A stretch of DNA of 64,000 bases from Ohtaekwangia sp. GTDB taxonomy: Bacteria; Bacteroidota; Bacteroidia; Cytophagales; Cyclobacteriaceae. The notes beneath the pieces are model-generated. The model saw nothing but the letters and a program-made list of their open reading frames with translations, was not told the DNA's origin and ran no database searches. The stretch spans positions 868,001 through 932,000 of the forward strand of contig JAJNPV010000042.1 of NCBI GenBank assembly GCA_021155195.1, written 5' to 3'. How positions within the stretch are numbered: the stretch's first letter is position 1; every line of letters begins with the position of its first letter. Below, one piece after another: positions 43,429 to 52,771 of the stretch. A program made the position numbers and the translations under genes.

Positions 43429-44388
43429 TTAATCCAATGAAGTAACGGATTTACTTCCAACCTCAATTAGTTTTTCGTACTCCTTATTGTTAAGGTCGCG
43501 TTGAAAGAAATTAATTGGGTTGATGGCCTGATTTTTATAATGAACTTCATAATGCAAATGGGCGCTTACTGAAGTTCCAGTGCTGCCAACATAACCAATC
43601 ACCTGGCCACGGGTTACATGTTGGCCTGAGCTCACAATATAATTAGTCATATGCGCATAACGCGTTTCAAATCCGTAGCCGTGATCGATATACACCACAT
43701 TGCCATACGTTTCAGAACGTTGTGCGGTGCTAACCCGGCCATCTCCCGTTGCATAAATAGGTGTTCCGGAAGGTGCAGTAAAATCCAATCCATTGTGAGG
43801 GCGAACGTAACCAAACAGGGGATGCATACGCAAGCCAAAAATGGTATGAAGGCGGCTCAGGTCTTTATTGCTGATAGGCTGTATGGCAGGTCTTGACGCC
43901 CACATTTTTTCTTTCCTGGCCAATTCGTCCATTAATTGTTGTAATGATTGGGCTTCAATTTCCAGGCGATTCTTTATTTTTTCAGATTGAATATAAGCTG
44001 TGCGGATTAATAAGTAGGGGATTCCTTCACTATCCTTCTCACGACCACCGACACCCGCCTCACGCTGCGACTGATCTAACGGTTCCAAATCAAGGATGAC
44101 TCGGTAATTTTTATCGTCATTATGCTCAAGCGCACTTAGTTGGTTAGAGGTTCGGTCTAATTGTTTATACAGAACCTTCCACTCGCTTTTTAAATTTTCA
44201 TTCTTTGCTTCCTGAAGGGTTTCATCAATGTAGGGGTATCGGTAATTGAAATATGCTAACCCTGACAAACCAATTATAAAAGAGATTCCCAGAAATGCTA
44301 ACAGCCTTCGACCCGCAACTTTTCTCGAGATAACGATTGGCTCGTACTTGCACGTTTCTGCATTATAGGTATAATGAATCTTAGCCAT
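43429..44388 (-). CDS. M23-family peptidase (LytM), membrane anchored
   Basis: The 319-residue protein has one membrane helix (about 29-49), a coiled-coil stretch (about 55-165) and a C-terminal LytM domain (about 180-300). The zinc residues are H198 and D202 in HNGLD and H277/H279 in HLHYEV, so it should be an active endopeptidase of peptidoglycan cross-links. The start codon shares one base with the stop of a paralogous gene upstream. The N-terminal layout (helix plus coiled coil plus LytM) fits division or envelope-morphogenesis factors like those near alaS in Bacteroidota. Confidence 0.9.
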   Translation of the reverse strand: MAKIHYTYNAETCKYEPIVISRKVAGRRLLAFLGISFIIGLSGLAYFNYRYPYIDETLQEAKNENLKSEWKVLYKQLDRTSNQLSALEHNDDKNYRVILDLEPLDQSQREAGVGGREKDSEGIPYLLIRTAYIQSEKIKNRLEIEAQSLQQLMDELARKEKMWASRPAIQPISNKDLSRLHTIFGLRMHPLFGYVRPHNGLDFTAPSGTPIYATGDGRVSTAQRSETYGNVVYIDHGYGFETRYAHMTNYIVSSGQHVTRGQVIGYVGSTGTSVSAHLHYEVHYKNQAINPINFFQRDLNNKEYEKLIEVGSKSVTSLD

Positions 44389-45359
44389 CAGTCGAGCGAT
44401 TGATTTTGTTTACTGCTTTGACTAAGCAAAACTTTGTATTGATCGGCAGAGATGCCCTCCAGAATAAACTTAATGGGATCTAGATTTTTTCCATCCAGGG
44501 TAACTTCGTAGTGAAGGTGTGGCGCAATAGATCCGCCACTGGAACCCACTGAGCCGATGATCTGGCCTTTCTTAAGAACTTGCCCCTGACGTACAATGAT
44601 TTCTTCCAGGTGACCGTAGCGAGTTACATATCCGTTGCCATGATCAATTTCTACAAAGTTGCCATAACCAGCAACAAGATCGCTTCGCTTCGTTAAGATT
44701 ACACGCCCCGGAGCGGATGCCAACACTGGAGTATCTCGTGGTGATGCAATATCCACACCATCATGGTGGTATTGCCCTTTGTGAAAAGGGTTAATCCTAA
44801 TTCCAAAACCTGAAACCAGTTTAGAAACTTCAAAATTCTCAATTGGCGCGGTTGATGGTATTGTAGTTAACATACCCACATCTTCCTTTTTTACGCTGGC
44901 TTTTGCACTGTAAAATCTACTCGTCTTTTGGGCTGCAGTAAGTAATTCTGAAAAGCGTTGTCCCAATTGATCAATCGATTCATTGAAATCACCGGCACTG
45001 GCAATCAGCAGTTGTTCCCGTTCCGGGTAAACGGGTGAAGATTCTTTAGGAAGGTTGGTTTCAAATAATTTTTGATACAGAGTAAGGTCTTTATTTTTTA
45101 ATTCGGTGAGTTGCTGATTGGATTGTGCAAGTTGAGAGGTCAATAATAATTTATGTTTTTCCAGGGCTTTATTCTCTGCACGCAATTTCTTTTCGATAGG
45201 TGTTTCAATCACGAAATTTTGAAGTAGCACCAATCCAACAAAAAAGAGAAAGCCGAATGTCAGATAACTCAATACAGAAAGCAGCACAGAGAAGTAGGAG
45301 ATTTTTACCTGCTCAAAGCGCAACGTCTTATTATTATATTGAAATTTTGTAGCGGCCAT
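44388..45359 (-). CDS. M23-family peptidase (LytM), membrane anchored
   Basis: The 323-residue protein is a paralog of the next gene, with the same order: membrane helix (about 21-48), coiled coil (about 55-145) and LytM domain (about 175-305). Zinc residues are in HHDGVD and HLHYEV, both intact. It ends where its paralog begins (TGATG), so they are translated together. It starts 177 bases from the divergent alaS. Two active LytM enzymes in one operon suggest division of labour in wall remodelling. Confidence 0.9.
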   Translation of the reverse strand: MAATKFQYNNKTLRFEQVKISYFSVLLSVLSYLTFGFLFFVGLVLLQNFVIETPIEKKLRAENKALEKHKLLLTSQLAQSNQQLTELKNKDLTLYQKLFETNLPKESSPVYPEREQLLIASAGDFNESIDQLGQRFSELLTAAQKTSRFYSAKASVKKEDVGMLTTIPSTAPIENFEVSKLVSGFGIRINPFHKGQYHHDGVDIASPRDTPVLASAPGRVILTKRSDLVAGYGNFVEIDHGNGYVTRYGHLEEIIVRQGQVLKKGQIIGSVGSSGGSIAPHLHYEVTLDGKNLDPIKFILEGISADQYKVLLSQSSKQNQSLD

Positions 45360-45536
45360 TATGTTCTAATCAACAATGAATTCAATGGACGAAAAACCAT
45401 TACTACATACTTTTCTAAATTCACTGTTTCCTTTCATATTGATCCTAAGCGGATTAATTTTGTCGTTTATCTAGGGTTACAACCTTTAAATATATAGAAA
45501 ACCCCGGAGTCAGAAGTTAAAATTCCCTTAGATTTG

Positions 45537-48212
45537 ATGGATTCAGCTACAATTAGATGTAAATTCCTTGATTTTTTTGAAAATAAAGGCCATAAGATAG
45601 TACCCTCAGCCCCGCTGGTGCTAAAAAATGACCCGAGTTTGCTCTTTACCAACTCGGGCATGGTGCAGTTCAAAGACTACTTTTTAGGTAATTCAGTACC
45701 CGCCAGCAAGCGCATTGCCGACACACAAAAATGTCTTCGCGTAAGCGGAAAACATAATGACCTTGAAGATGTTGGATTGGATACGTACCACCACACCATG
45801 TTTGAAATGTTGGGCAACTGGAGTTTTGGTGACTACTTTAAAAAAGAAGCGATTGGTTGGGCGTGGGAATTATTGACAGAAGTTTACCGGCTTCCAAAAG
45901 ACCGATTGTATGTAACCGTTTTTGGTGGTGATAAAAGTGATAACCTTCCGGTAGATGAAGAAGCCAAAGAACTTTGGAAACAGGTAATAGCAGAGGAGCG
46001 AATCCTTCACGGAAGTAAGAAAGATAATTTTTGGGAGATGGGTGAGCAAGGTCCGTGTGGCCCATGTTCCGAAATTCATATTGACTTACGACCTGAAGCT
46101 GAAGTAAAGAAAACTCCCGGTAAGGATTTAGTGAACAGCGATCATCCACAAGTAGTTGAAATCTGGAATCTTGTATTTATTCAATTCAATCGATTAGCCT
46201 CGGGTGTATTGGAACCATTACCTGATAAGCACGTGGATACAGGTATGGGCTTTGAGCGTTTGTGCATGGCCATACAAGGTAAGACATCGAATTATGATAC
46301 GGATGTATTCAGTCCGCTCATTGAATTCATTGCCATTCATGCCAACGTTAAGTATGGAGATGATGTAAAGACCGATGTTGCCATTCGGGTAATGGCTGAT
46401 CATATTCGTGCGGTGGCATTCGCTATTGCGGATGGTCAGTTGCCAAGTAATACAGGAGCAGGGTATGTAATTCGTAGAATTTTAAGAAGAGCTGTACGTT
46501 ACGGATTTTCCTATTTGAATTTTAAAGAGCCATTTATTCATCGGCTTGTGTTTTTATTGGCAAATCAATTAAGGGATGTATTTCCTGAATTGAATCAACA
46601 ACAAGACTATGTAACCCGAGTTGTTCATGAGGAAGAGATTTCATTTTTGAGGACTTTGGATAAGGGTCTTTTTAGAATTAATCAGTTGTTTGGTAAACCG
46701 GAGGATTCTGTGATGGCCAAAAGTCTTGATGATATGGCTGAATTAATGGAGGGTAAAGAAAAGAAGATAATTCCGGGTGCATTAGCATTTGAATTATTTG
46801 ACACCTTTGGTTTTCCTTTCGATCTCACTTCACTAATTGCGCGTGAGCGTGGATTTAGTGTTGATGAAAAAGGCTTTCATGAAGAGATGGCAAAGCAAAA
46901 AGCTCGCTCAAAAGTGGATGCCGCGAAAGAAACAGGTGACTGGATTTTGGTAGGAGCAGATGTAAAGCCTGAGTTTATTGGGTATGATCAATTGGAGTCA
47001 GAACTCACAGTTGTAAAGTATCGCAAGATCAAACAGAAGAGTAAGGAACTCTATCAATTAGTCTTTAATAAAACACCTTTCTATGCTGAGAGTGGAGGTC
47101 AGGTAGGGGATACCGGTTTTATTGAAAATGCCAATGAGAAAATTTTTATTATCGATACAAAAAAAGAAAGTGAGTTAATTGTTCACTACACCGAAAAACT
47201 TCCTGAAAGTTTAAACGGGGTTTTTCATGCTGTGGTAGATAAAGACAAACGCACACGCACAACCGGAAATCACTCAGCTACGCACTTACTTCATGCGGCT
47301 CTTAGGCAAGTGTTAGGCAAGCATGTTGAGCAAAAGGGTTCACTCGTAAATGAAAAGATTTTGCGTTTTGATTTTTCTCATTTTGCTGCCATGACTCCTC
47401 AGGAGATTTCGAAAGTTGAAACGATCGTGAATGACAAGATTCGTGAAAACATTCACTTGGATGAAAAGCGAAATGTACCGATCGAGCAAGCTAAGGGATT
47501 GGGTGCCATGGCATTATTTGGCGAAAAGTATGGCGATTTTGTTAGAGTGATTACCTTCGATCCAAAATTTTCTATGGAACTCTGTGGAGGAACCCATACT
47601 TCTGCAACCGGAAACATCGGATTACTAAAAATTGTAACGGAAAGTTCAGTGGCTGCAGGTGTTCGCAGAATTGAAGCGGTAACGGGTGAAGGTGCGTTTG
47701 AATACCTTAACCACTCACTTAGCGTGTTGAAGGAGTTGGAGAGTTTATTGAAGAATCCGAAAGACATTGCAGCTTCTCTTCAAACCTTGTTAGAGGACAG
47801 ACATTCTTTGGAGAAAAAATTGGAGGAGGTAAATCAGGAGCGAGCTAATCAGATTAAAGATGTTCTAGCCACAAAGGCACAAAGACACGAAGGGTATACA
47901 TTGATCCTTGAAAAAGTAAGTGTGCCTAATGCCGATGCGCTCAAAAATATTGCTTACGCTTTACGGAATCAATTTGAGGATTTGTTATTGATATTGGCAG
48001 CCGATGTGGATGGCAAGCCACAAGTTTGTGTTATGATTGGCGAAAAGCTGGCAGCAACAAATAAATTTCATGCTGGTAACATGGTGAAAGAATTAGCGAA
48101 AGAGATTGATGGGGGTGGGGGTGGGCAACCCTTCTTTGCTACTGCTGGTGGTAAAAACCTGCAAGGACTTGATGGTGTGTTGGTAAAAGCAAAGCAATTG
48201 ATTCAGAAATGA
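45537..48212 (+). CDS. alaS: Alanyl-tRNA synthetase
   Basis: ATG 45537 gives 891 residues; the TTG one codon earlier is rejected. AlaRS charges tRNA-Ala. The class II catalytic core (about 1-440) opens with FFENKGHKIVPSAPL and carries the motif 2 region. The editing domain has the zinc set H579, H583 in HSATH and C683, H687 in CGGTH, and the C-Ala domain follows (GGGGGQPFFATAGG). Residues 778-786 (ATKAQRHEG) are encoded by a copy of a dispersed DNA repeat. The gatB start overlaps its stop (ATGA). Confidence 0.97.
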   Translation: MDSATIRCKFLDFFENKGHKIVPSAPLVLKNDPSLLFTNSGMVQFKDYFLGNSVPASKRIADTQKCLRVSGKHNDLEDVGLDTYHHTMFEMLGNWSFGDYFKKEAIGWAWELLTEVYRLPKDRLYVTVFGGDKSDNLPVDEEAKELWKQVIAEERILHGSKKDNFWEMGEQGPCGPCSEIHIDLRPEAEVKKTPGKDLVNSDHPQVVEIWNLVFIQFNRLASGVLEPLPDKHVDTGMGFERLCMAIQGKTSNYDTDVFSPLIEFIAIHANVKYGDDVKTDVAIRVMADHIRAVAFAIADGQLPSNTGAGYVIRRILRRAVRYGFSYLNFKEPFIHRLVFLLANQLRDVFPELNQQQDYVTRVVHEEEISFLRTLDKGLFRINQLFGKPEDSVMAKSLDDMAELMEGKEKKIIPGALAFELFDTFGFPFDLTSLIARERGFSVDEKGFHEEMAKQKARSKVDAAKETGDWILVGADVKPEFIGYDQLESELTVVKYRKIKQKSKELYQLVFNKTPFYAESGGQVGDTGFIENANEKIFIIDTKKESELIVHYTEKLPESLNGVFHAVVDKDKRTRTTGNHSATHLLHAALRQVLGKHVEQKGSLVNEKILRFDFSHFAAMTPQEISKVETIVNDKIRENIHLDEKRNVPIEQAKGLGAMALFGEKYGDFVRVITFDPKFSMELCGGTHTSATGNIGLLKIVTESSVAAGVRRIEAVTGEGAFEYLNHSLSVLKELESLLKNPKDIAASLQTLLEDRHSLEKKLEEVNQERANQIKDVLATKAQRHEGYTLILEKVSVPNADALKNIAYALRNQFEDLLLILAADVDGKPQVCVMIGEKLAATNKFHAGNMVKELAKEIDGGGGGQPFFATAGGKNLQGLDGVLVKAKQLIQK
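47869..47893 (+). repeat. Dispersed repeat copy inside alaS
   Basis: CCACAAAGGCACAAAGACAC (from 47869, followed by GAAGG) matches the short repeat family seen between genes elsewhere in the window. Here it is read in frame as ATKAQRHEG in the linker before the C-Ala domain, and the frame continues normally on both sides. Confidence 0.6.
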
Positions 48213-49660
48213 ACTCAACCATTCTTGAAAAATACACACTAGTTATTGGCCTTGAGGTTCACGCACAACTTCTAACGAAGAGCAAAATTTACAATAGCGA
48301 TTCGGCCGCATATGGAGATGCACCTAATACAAATTTGAGCGTCATTACCCTGGCGCACCCGGGCACACTGCCGAAATTAAATAAGAAAGCTGCTGAGTTT
48401 GCCATGAAGATGGGGCTGGCGTGTAACTCAATAATTTCACGATGGCAGATTTTTGATCGTAAGAATTACTTTTATCCTGATCTGCCGAAAGGCTACCAAC
48501 TTACTCAAGATCGCACCCCAATTTGTGTGGGTGGATCTATTCCTATTACTGTCAAGGCAGGAGAGATAGAGGTTCCATTAAACCGGATTCACATTGAAGA
48601 AGATGCAGGTAAGTCCATTCATTTGGAGAATGAAACTGATACGTTAATTGATCTTAATCGTTCGGGTGTGCCTTTAATTGAAATTGTTACTGAGCCTGCC
48701 CTGCGAAGTTCTGAAGAAGCTTATGCGGTGTTAACAGAGATAAGAAAACTGGTTCGCTATCTCGAAATCTGCGATGGCAATATGGAGGAGGGTTCGCTTC
48801 GATGCGATGCGAACGTTTCTTTAATGTTGAAAAACGCTAAAGAGTATGGAAAGAAAGTCGAGATCAAGAACATGAACTCCATCCGGAATGTTCAGCGCGC
48901 TATCGATCATGAAGCCGAGCGTCAATTTGCAATCTTAGAAAAGGGGGAAGCAGTTATTTCTGAAACGCGCACGTTCGATGCCAATACCGGACTCACACAC
49001 AGCATGCGTACGAAAGAAGAACTTAATGATTATCGGTATTTTCCCGATCCGGATTTAAGTCCGATGGAAGTGTCGGAAGAATGGCTTGAAGAAATACGAA
49101 AATCAATGCCTGCGTTGCCCCGCGAGTTGCAACAAAAATTTATTGCTGAATACAAACTTCCTGCATACGATGCGCATGTGCTGACTGACTCGAAAGAAAT
49201 GGCAATGTATTTTGAAGAAGTTTGCAAACACACTCAAAACTTCAAAGCCGTATCGAACTGGATGATGGGACCGGTGAAGTCTTGGTTAAATGATTCTAAT
49301 CTTGCAGCTAATCAATTACCACTTTCGCCAAGCACGTTGGCTGCTGTTATTTCATTAATTGATGAGGGGAAATTGAATTTTGCTGTGGCTGCTCAAAGAT
49401 TATTTCCTGAGTTGATTATGAGCCCTACAAAATCTCCACACATCCTTGCTCAGGAATTAAATTTGATTCAGGATAGCAATGTAGACTCCATCCTGCCCGT
49501 TGTGGAGGCAGTGATTAACGAGTTTCCGCAAAAGGTGAAGGAATATAAGAAAGGTAAAAAAGCAATTATCACTATGTTTATGGGCGAAGTGATGAAGCGC
49601 ACCAAAGGAAAGGCGGATCCAAAAATCACAACTGAATTATTAATTAAGAAAATGAGTTGA
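48209..49660 (+). CDS. gatB: Aspartyl/glutamyl-tRNA amidotransferase subunit B
   Basis: The 483-residue protein is GatB, which activates Glu-tRNA-Gln or Asp-tRNA-Asn by phosphorylation before GatA supplies ammonia. Diagnostic stretches are VIGLEVHAQL, DRKNYFYPDLPKGYQ, LNRIHIEEDAGKS and the C-terminal YqeY-like domain (about 330-483). The ATG overlaps the alaS stop by one codon (ATGA), giving coupled translation of two aminoacyl-tRNA enzymes. gatA and gatC are not in the window, as is usual for dispersed Bacteroidota gat genes. Confidence 0.97.
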   Translation: MNSTILEKYTLVIGLEVHAQLLTKSKIYNSDSAAYGDAPNTNLSVITLAHPGTLPKLNKKAAEFAMKMGLACNSIISRWQIFDRKNYFYPDLPKGYQLTQDRTPICVGGSIPITVKAGEIEVPLNRIHIEEDAGKSIHLENETDTLIDLNRSGVPLIEIVTEPALRSSEEAYAVLTEIRKLVRYLEICDGNMEEGSLRCDANVSLMLKNAKEYGKKVEIKNMNSIRNVQRAIDHEAERQFAILEKGEAVISETRTFDANTGLTHSMRTKEELNDYRYFPDPDLSPMEVSEEWLEEIRKSMPALPRELQQKFIAEYKLPAYDAHVLTDSKEMAMYFEEVCKHTQNFKAVSNWMMGPVKSWLNDSNLAANQLPLSPSTLAAVISLIDEGKLNFAVAAQRLFPELIMSPTKSPHILAQELNLIQDSNVDSILPVVEAVINEFPQKVKEYKKGKKAIITMFMGEVMKRTKGKADPKITTELLIKKMS

Positions 49661-49666
49661 TAAATT

Positions 49667-50812
49667 ATGAATATGAAGATAGGGGTTGAGATTATTGTTG
49701 TAATGATTGCTTCAGTTTTAGTACTGAGTTGCGCTAAAACTGAGAAGCAAGATGGATGGGATGTAACGATTCGTGGAAAAGTAGGATTTCCTCAAACTGG
49801 TGAGATTTCAGTTCAAAAAATTAATCGAGAAGGGTTAGAAGAAAAAGATACAATTAAATTAAAAGGCAATTACTCGTACGAAAAAACACTTCGCTTAACG
49901 GAACCTGGTTATTATCAGATCAATTTTTACAATAAGCAAATACTCAATTTTATTCTTGATAAGACCGACATTGAGATTAATGTAGATGGGAATAATCAAA
50001 ATGGATATGCTGCGGTGGTTGGTTCACCAGATCAGGATTTGATAACTAAAGTACAAGGGGTTATGCAGCGCACGCAAGACTCTCCTGAGATGATGGAAAT
50101 ACAAACCGAGTTTTCGTTGGCATCGTCTAATAATGATAAGGCTCGTATTGCCGAATTGCAAGGAGATTATATGCGCAATCTGGAGAAAGGATACGATCAG
50201 GTTGCTGCTATTTTGAAAGACCAACCTGCATCCCTTGGGCTAATGAATTTGCTGCAACAAAATAATTTATTGGATAGGGATAAATATTTTGATCTCTATA
50301 TCATCTCTGCTGATAAATTTAAAACTGCCTGGCCAAACTCAAACTATACGAAAGAGTTTGTGGATATGGTGGAGAAAATGAAAGTGACTGCTATCGGTCA
50401 ACCAGCTCCTGAAATAGCATTACCCAATCCCGATGGTCAAACGATAGCGCTTTCCTCCTTACAGGGAAAATATGTGTTGGTAGATTTTTGGGCAAAGTGG
50501 TGCGGGCCGTGTCGCAGGGAAAACCCTAACGTGGTGAGTGCTTATCATAAATATAAAGACAAAGGCTTTGAGGTATTCGGAGTATCACTCGATCGCACCA
50601 AAGAAGATTGGGTGCAAGCCATTGCCGAAGATGGCTTAACATGGACACACGTGTCTGATCTTAAATATTTTGATTCGCAGGCAGCCAAAGATTATAATAT
50701 AAGTGCAATACCATTTTCAATTTTGGTTGATCCGCAAGGAAAAATTATTGCCAAAAATTTACGCGGGTCTGCGTTGGATAAGAAGCTGGAAGAAGTGTTG
50801 GGAAAGATTTAA
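49667..50812 (+). CDS. TlpA-like thiol:disulfide lipoprotein with DUF4369 domain
   Basis: The 381-residue lipoprotein (lipobox VLSC, C22) has an N-terminal DUF4369 beta domain (about 32-130), a helical middle part and a C-terminal thioredoxin/AhpC-TSA domain (about 240-380). The redox motif is WCGPC, with downstream AIPFSILVDPQG containing the cis-proline. It should reduce or oxidise disulfides of envelope proteins. It is 6 bases after gatB and may share its transcript, but the function is unrelated. The terminator that follows is shared with the convergent M56 gene. Confidence 0.9.
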   Translation: MNMKIGVEIIVVMIASVLVLSCAKTEKQDGWDVTIRGKVGFPQTGEISVQKINREGLEEKDTIKLKGNYSYEKTLRLTEPGYYQINFYNKQILNFILDKTDIEINVDGNNQNGYAAVVGSPDQDLITKVQGVMQRTQDSPEMMEIQTEFSLASSNNDKARIAELQGDYMRNLEKGYDQVAAILKDQPASLGLMNLLQQNNLLDRDKYFDLYIISADKFKTAWPNSNYTKEFVDMVEKMKVTAIGQPAPEIALPNPDGQTIALSSLQGKYVLVDFWAKWCGPCRRENPNVVSAYHKYKDKGFEVFGVSLDRTKEDWVQAIAEDGLTWTHVSDLKYFDSQAAKDYNISAIPFSILVDPQGKIIAKNLRGSALDKKLEEVLGKI

Positions 50813-50817
50813 AAAAG

Positions 50818-50847
50818 TTAAGGAGCTTGATGCATCAAGCTCCTTAA
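50818..50847 (-). terminator. Bidirectional hairpin between TlpA-like and M56 genes
   Basis: A perfect 30-base palindrome, TTAAGGAGCTTGA-TGCA-TCAAGCTCCTTAA, occupies 50818-50847. The preceding A run gives a T tract on the minus strand, so it terminates the M56 transcript best and probably also the TlpA-like transcript. Confidence 0.85.
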
Positions 50848-50863
50848 GTAAATAGATAATTTA

Positions 50864-52315
50864 CTATCCTAGTTTAAATATAATAGGCACAACTAAACGT
50901 TGCTTAACCATTTGCCCTTTGTTCTTTGCTGGGTTCCATGCTTTAGATAATGCCACAACGCGGGCTGCTTCCATATCGCAGCCAGCACCAATACCTTTAA
51001 CGGTTTTTACGTCAGAGATACTTCCGTCTTCGTTAACAACAAATTCAACAAAAACCCGACCTTCTACACCCATTTTGCGAGCTTGTTCGGGATATTTCAA
51101 ATTAGCTCCAATATAATCATAGAACTGTGGCATTCCACCAACTGGCTCAGCAGATTGCTCTACAACACTTAGAACTTCTACCTTTGAATTTTTCCTTTTA
51201 AGGATTGTTGCTCCTTGTGAGATAATAGCAAACTGATTTTTATAACCTTGAGCTTGAATTAACGAAATGTTATCCTGATTCAAGGTTTCTAAAATTTGTT
51301 CGCCAGTTTTATTCTTTTCAATAACGATAAGCTCGGAATCAGGATTAGCATTTTTCAATTGTGTCAATGCATTTTGTACCTCGATAGGATATATAACATC
51401 GCTCTTTGAGTTGTTGTTAATTTCTTCAACATTTGCAACCTGATCCTGACAGGCAACAACAAAAAAGAATAAGGGTAAGGTACAAGCAGCAGCAAGCACC
51501 TTCCAGTTTTTTATTTTTCTTCTAACGGTTTTCATCATAGTAATTCGTTTTAAAGTAAGGGAATTTGTAAAGTGATTGGCGAGTACATATCCATTATTCT
51601 GTAAAGCAACCTTCGCCAGCAGGCTACAATACTCATCCACATCATGGCCTTCTACCGAGCGCGCATCGGCTTCAAACTCATGAACCTGAACGAGGGATTT
51701 CTTATAGAACCTGATGATGGGGTTAAACCAAAAAACAATGCCCAACAATTGCATCAGGATAATATCGAGGGAATGTAGTTTTTTAATATGGACTTCTTCG
51801 TGTCTTAGTATTTCTTGTTTCTCCGTTTCGGCTAAGCGCTCACCAGGACTCAGAAAAATAAAATGGAAAAAAGAAAACACACCTTGTACTTTATCGGACT
51901 CAGCAATTGTATAATTCTTCCAGGAGTAATGTGTTGATTGTTTAAAAAGATTGACTAAAGAGAGAATCCGGATTAAAAATAAAGCCAGCAAGCTTGCCGC
52001 AATAATAAGGTAACTGAATGTAATCCAACTCCAATTAAGAAAAAATGAATTTTCCTCTGGTTTAACATTACCATTTGCATAAATAACTATTTCAGGTAGC
52101 CATTGAGCGGCAGTTGTTTGGCTAAGGGAAGGAATTAGTGAGGTGGAGACTCCAATCGTAAAAAATGGAAACACAAGCGAAGCAACTACACTGGCAAGCA
52201 GGTAGGTTCTTTTGAAGGTAAACTGATCTTCCTTTTGTAGCACTATCCAATAGATAGCATAAAAGAAAATCAAGCCAATGTTCGCTTCAATTAAGTAATT
52301 CAAGAACGTGTTCAT
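50864..52315 (-). CDS. BlaR1-like M56 metallopeptidase with TonB C-terminal domain
   Basis: The 483-residue membrane protein has four hydrophobic segments (about 6-25, 34-57, 97-120 and 274-297). A cytosolic M56 zinc site between the third and fourth consists of HEEVH (172-176) and downstream HEFEAD. The periplasmic C-terminal part (about 300-483) ends in a TonB-type domain (about 400-483: PEQARKMGVEGRVFVEFVVNEDGSISDVKTVKG). In BlaR1/MecR1 the M56 domain cleaves BlaI upon antibiotic binding; here the penicillin-binding sensor is absent and replaced by TonB, so the signal is different. It overlaps blaI by 4 bases. Confidence 0.9.
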   Translation of the reverse strand: MNTFLNYLIEANIGLIFFYAIYWIVLQKEDQFTFKRTYLLASVVASLVFPFFTIGVSTSLIPSLSQTTAAQWLPEIVIYANGNVKPEENSFFLNWSWITFSYLIIAASLLALFLIRILSLVNLFKQSTHYSWKNYTIAESDKVQGVFSFFHFIFLSPGERLAETEKQEILRHEEVHIKKLHSLDIILMQLLGIVFWFNPIIRFYKKSLVQVHEFEADARSVEGHDVDEYCSLLAKVALQNNGYVLANHFTNSLTLKRITMMKTVRRKIKNWKVLAAACTLPLFFFVVACQDQVANVEEINNNSKSDVIYPIEVQNALTQLKNANPDSELIVIEKNKTGEQILETLNQDNISLIQAQGYKNQFAIISQGATILKRKNSKVEVLSVVEQSAEPVGGMPQFYDYIGANLKYPEQARKMGVEGRVFVEFVVNEDGSISDVKTVKGIGAGCDMEAARVVALSKAWNPAKNKGQMVKQRLVVPIIFKLG

Positions 52316-52683
52316 GGTTTCTTGGTTTTAATTTTTTCGAGTTCTTTTACTAGCTGATCGATTTCCTGAACTTTCATTACGTTGTCTTTCGCAAAAAAGG
52401 AAACGAGATTTTGAAACGAACCATTGAAATATCCAGTCATCATATTGTTCAGGTAAAAGCGAGTGTATTTCTCTTTCGTGATAAGCGGAAAGTATTCATG
52501 CGTTTTACCAAATGCTTTGTAGCCAACAAATCCCTTCTTCTCTAAAATCCTTACAATGGTGGATACAGTATTGTAGGCTGGTTTGGGTTCGGGCAATTGT
52601 TCAACAATGTCTTTTACAAAAGCTTTTTCGAGCTTCCATAACACTTGCATAATCTGATCTTCGGCTTTGGTAAGTTCTTTCAT
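52312..52683 (-). CDS. BlaI/MecI-family repressor
   Basis: The 123-residue protein is a winged-helix repressor of the BlaI family (LTKAEDQIMQVLWKLEKAFVKDIVEQLPEPKPAYNTVSTIVRILEKKGFVGYKAFGKTHEYFPL) with a C-terminal dimerisation helix region. It is coupled to the M56 gene by an ATGA overlap. Cleavage by M56 would release it from DNA. A perfect 16-bp palindrome overlaps its promoter, so autoregulation is very likely. Whether it affects the beta-lactamase gene at 1.7 kb is unknown. Confidence 0.92.
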   Translation of the reverse strand: MKELTKAEDQIMQVLWKLEKAFVKDIVEQLPEPKPAYNTVSTIVRILEKKGFVGYKAFGKTHEYFPLITKEKYTRFYLNNMMTGYFNGSFQNLVSFFAKDNVMKVQEIDQLVKELEKIKTKKP

Positions 52684-52706
52684 GAGTTCAACTATTGATT
52701 ACGTTG

Positions 52707-52736
52707 TAAAACTAAATATTTAGTTATCAAAGTCAA
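52707..52736 (-). promoter_or_regulatory. BlaI-family promoter with palindromic operator
   Basis: On the minus strand a -33 TTG (52734-52736) and a -7 box TAGTTTTA (52707-52714) are 19 bases apart. The perfect 16-bp palindrome AACTAAATATTTAGTT (52710-52725) covers part of the -7 box and the spacer, about 27 bases from the start codon. This is the classic layout for a repressor that blocks its own promoter. Confidence 0.75.
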
Positions 52737-52771
52737 TATGAATTCAATAATTTTTATCAGAGCATTGTAAA

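Noticed and set aside
45376..45474. A 32-codon plus-strand frame with a hydrophobic peptide between the M23 genes and alaS.
   Set aside because: No promoter or supporting context; hydrophobic composition alone is weak in AT-rich DNA.
45529..45536. Perfect TAnnTTTG box (TAGATTTG) directly before alaS.
   Set aside because: It touches ATG 45537, so transcription would begin inside the start codon; probably chance.
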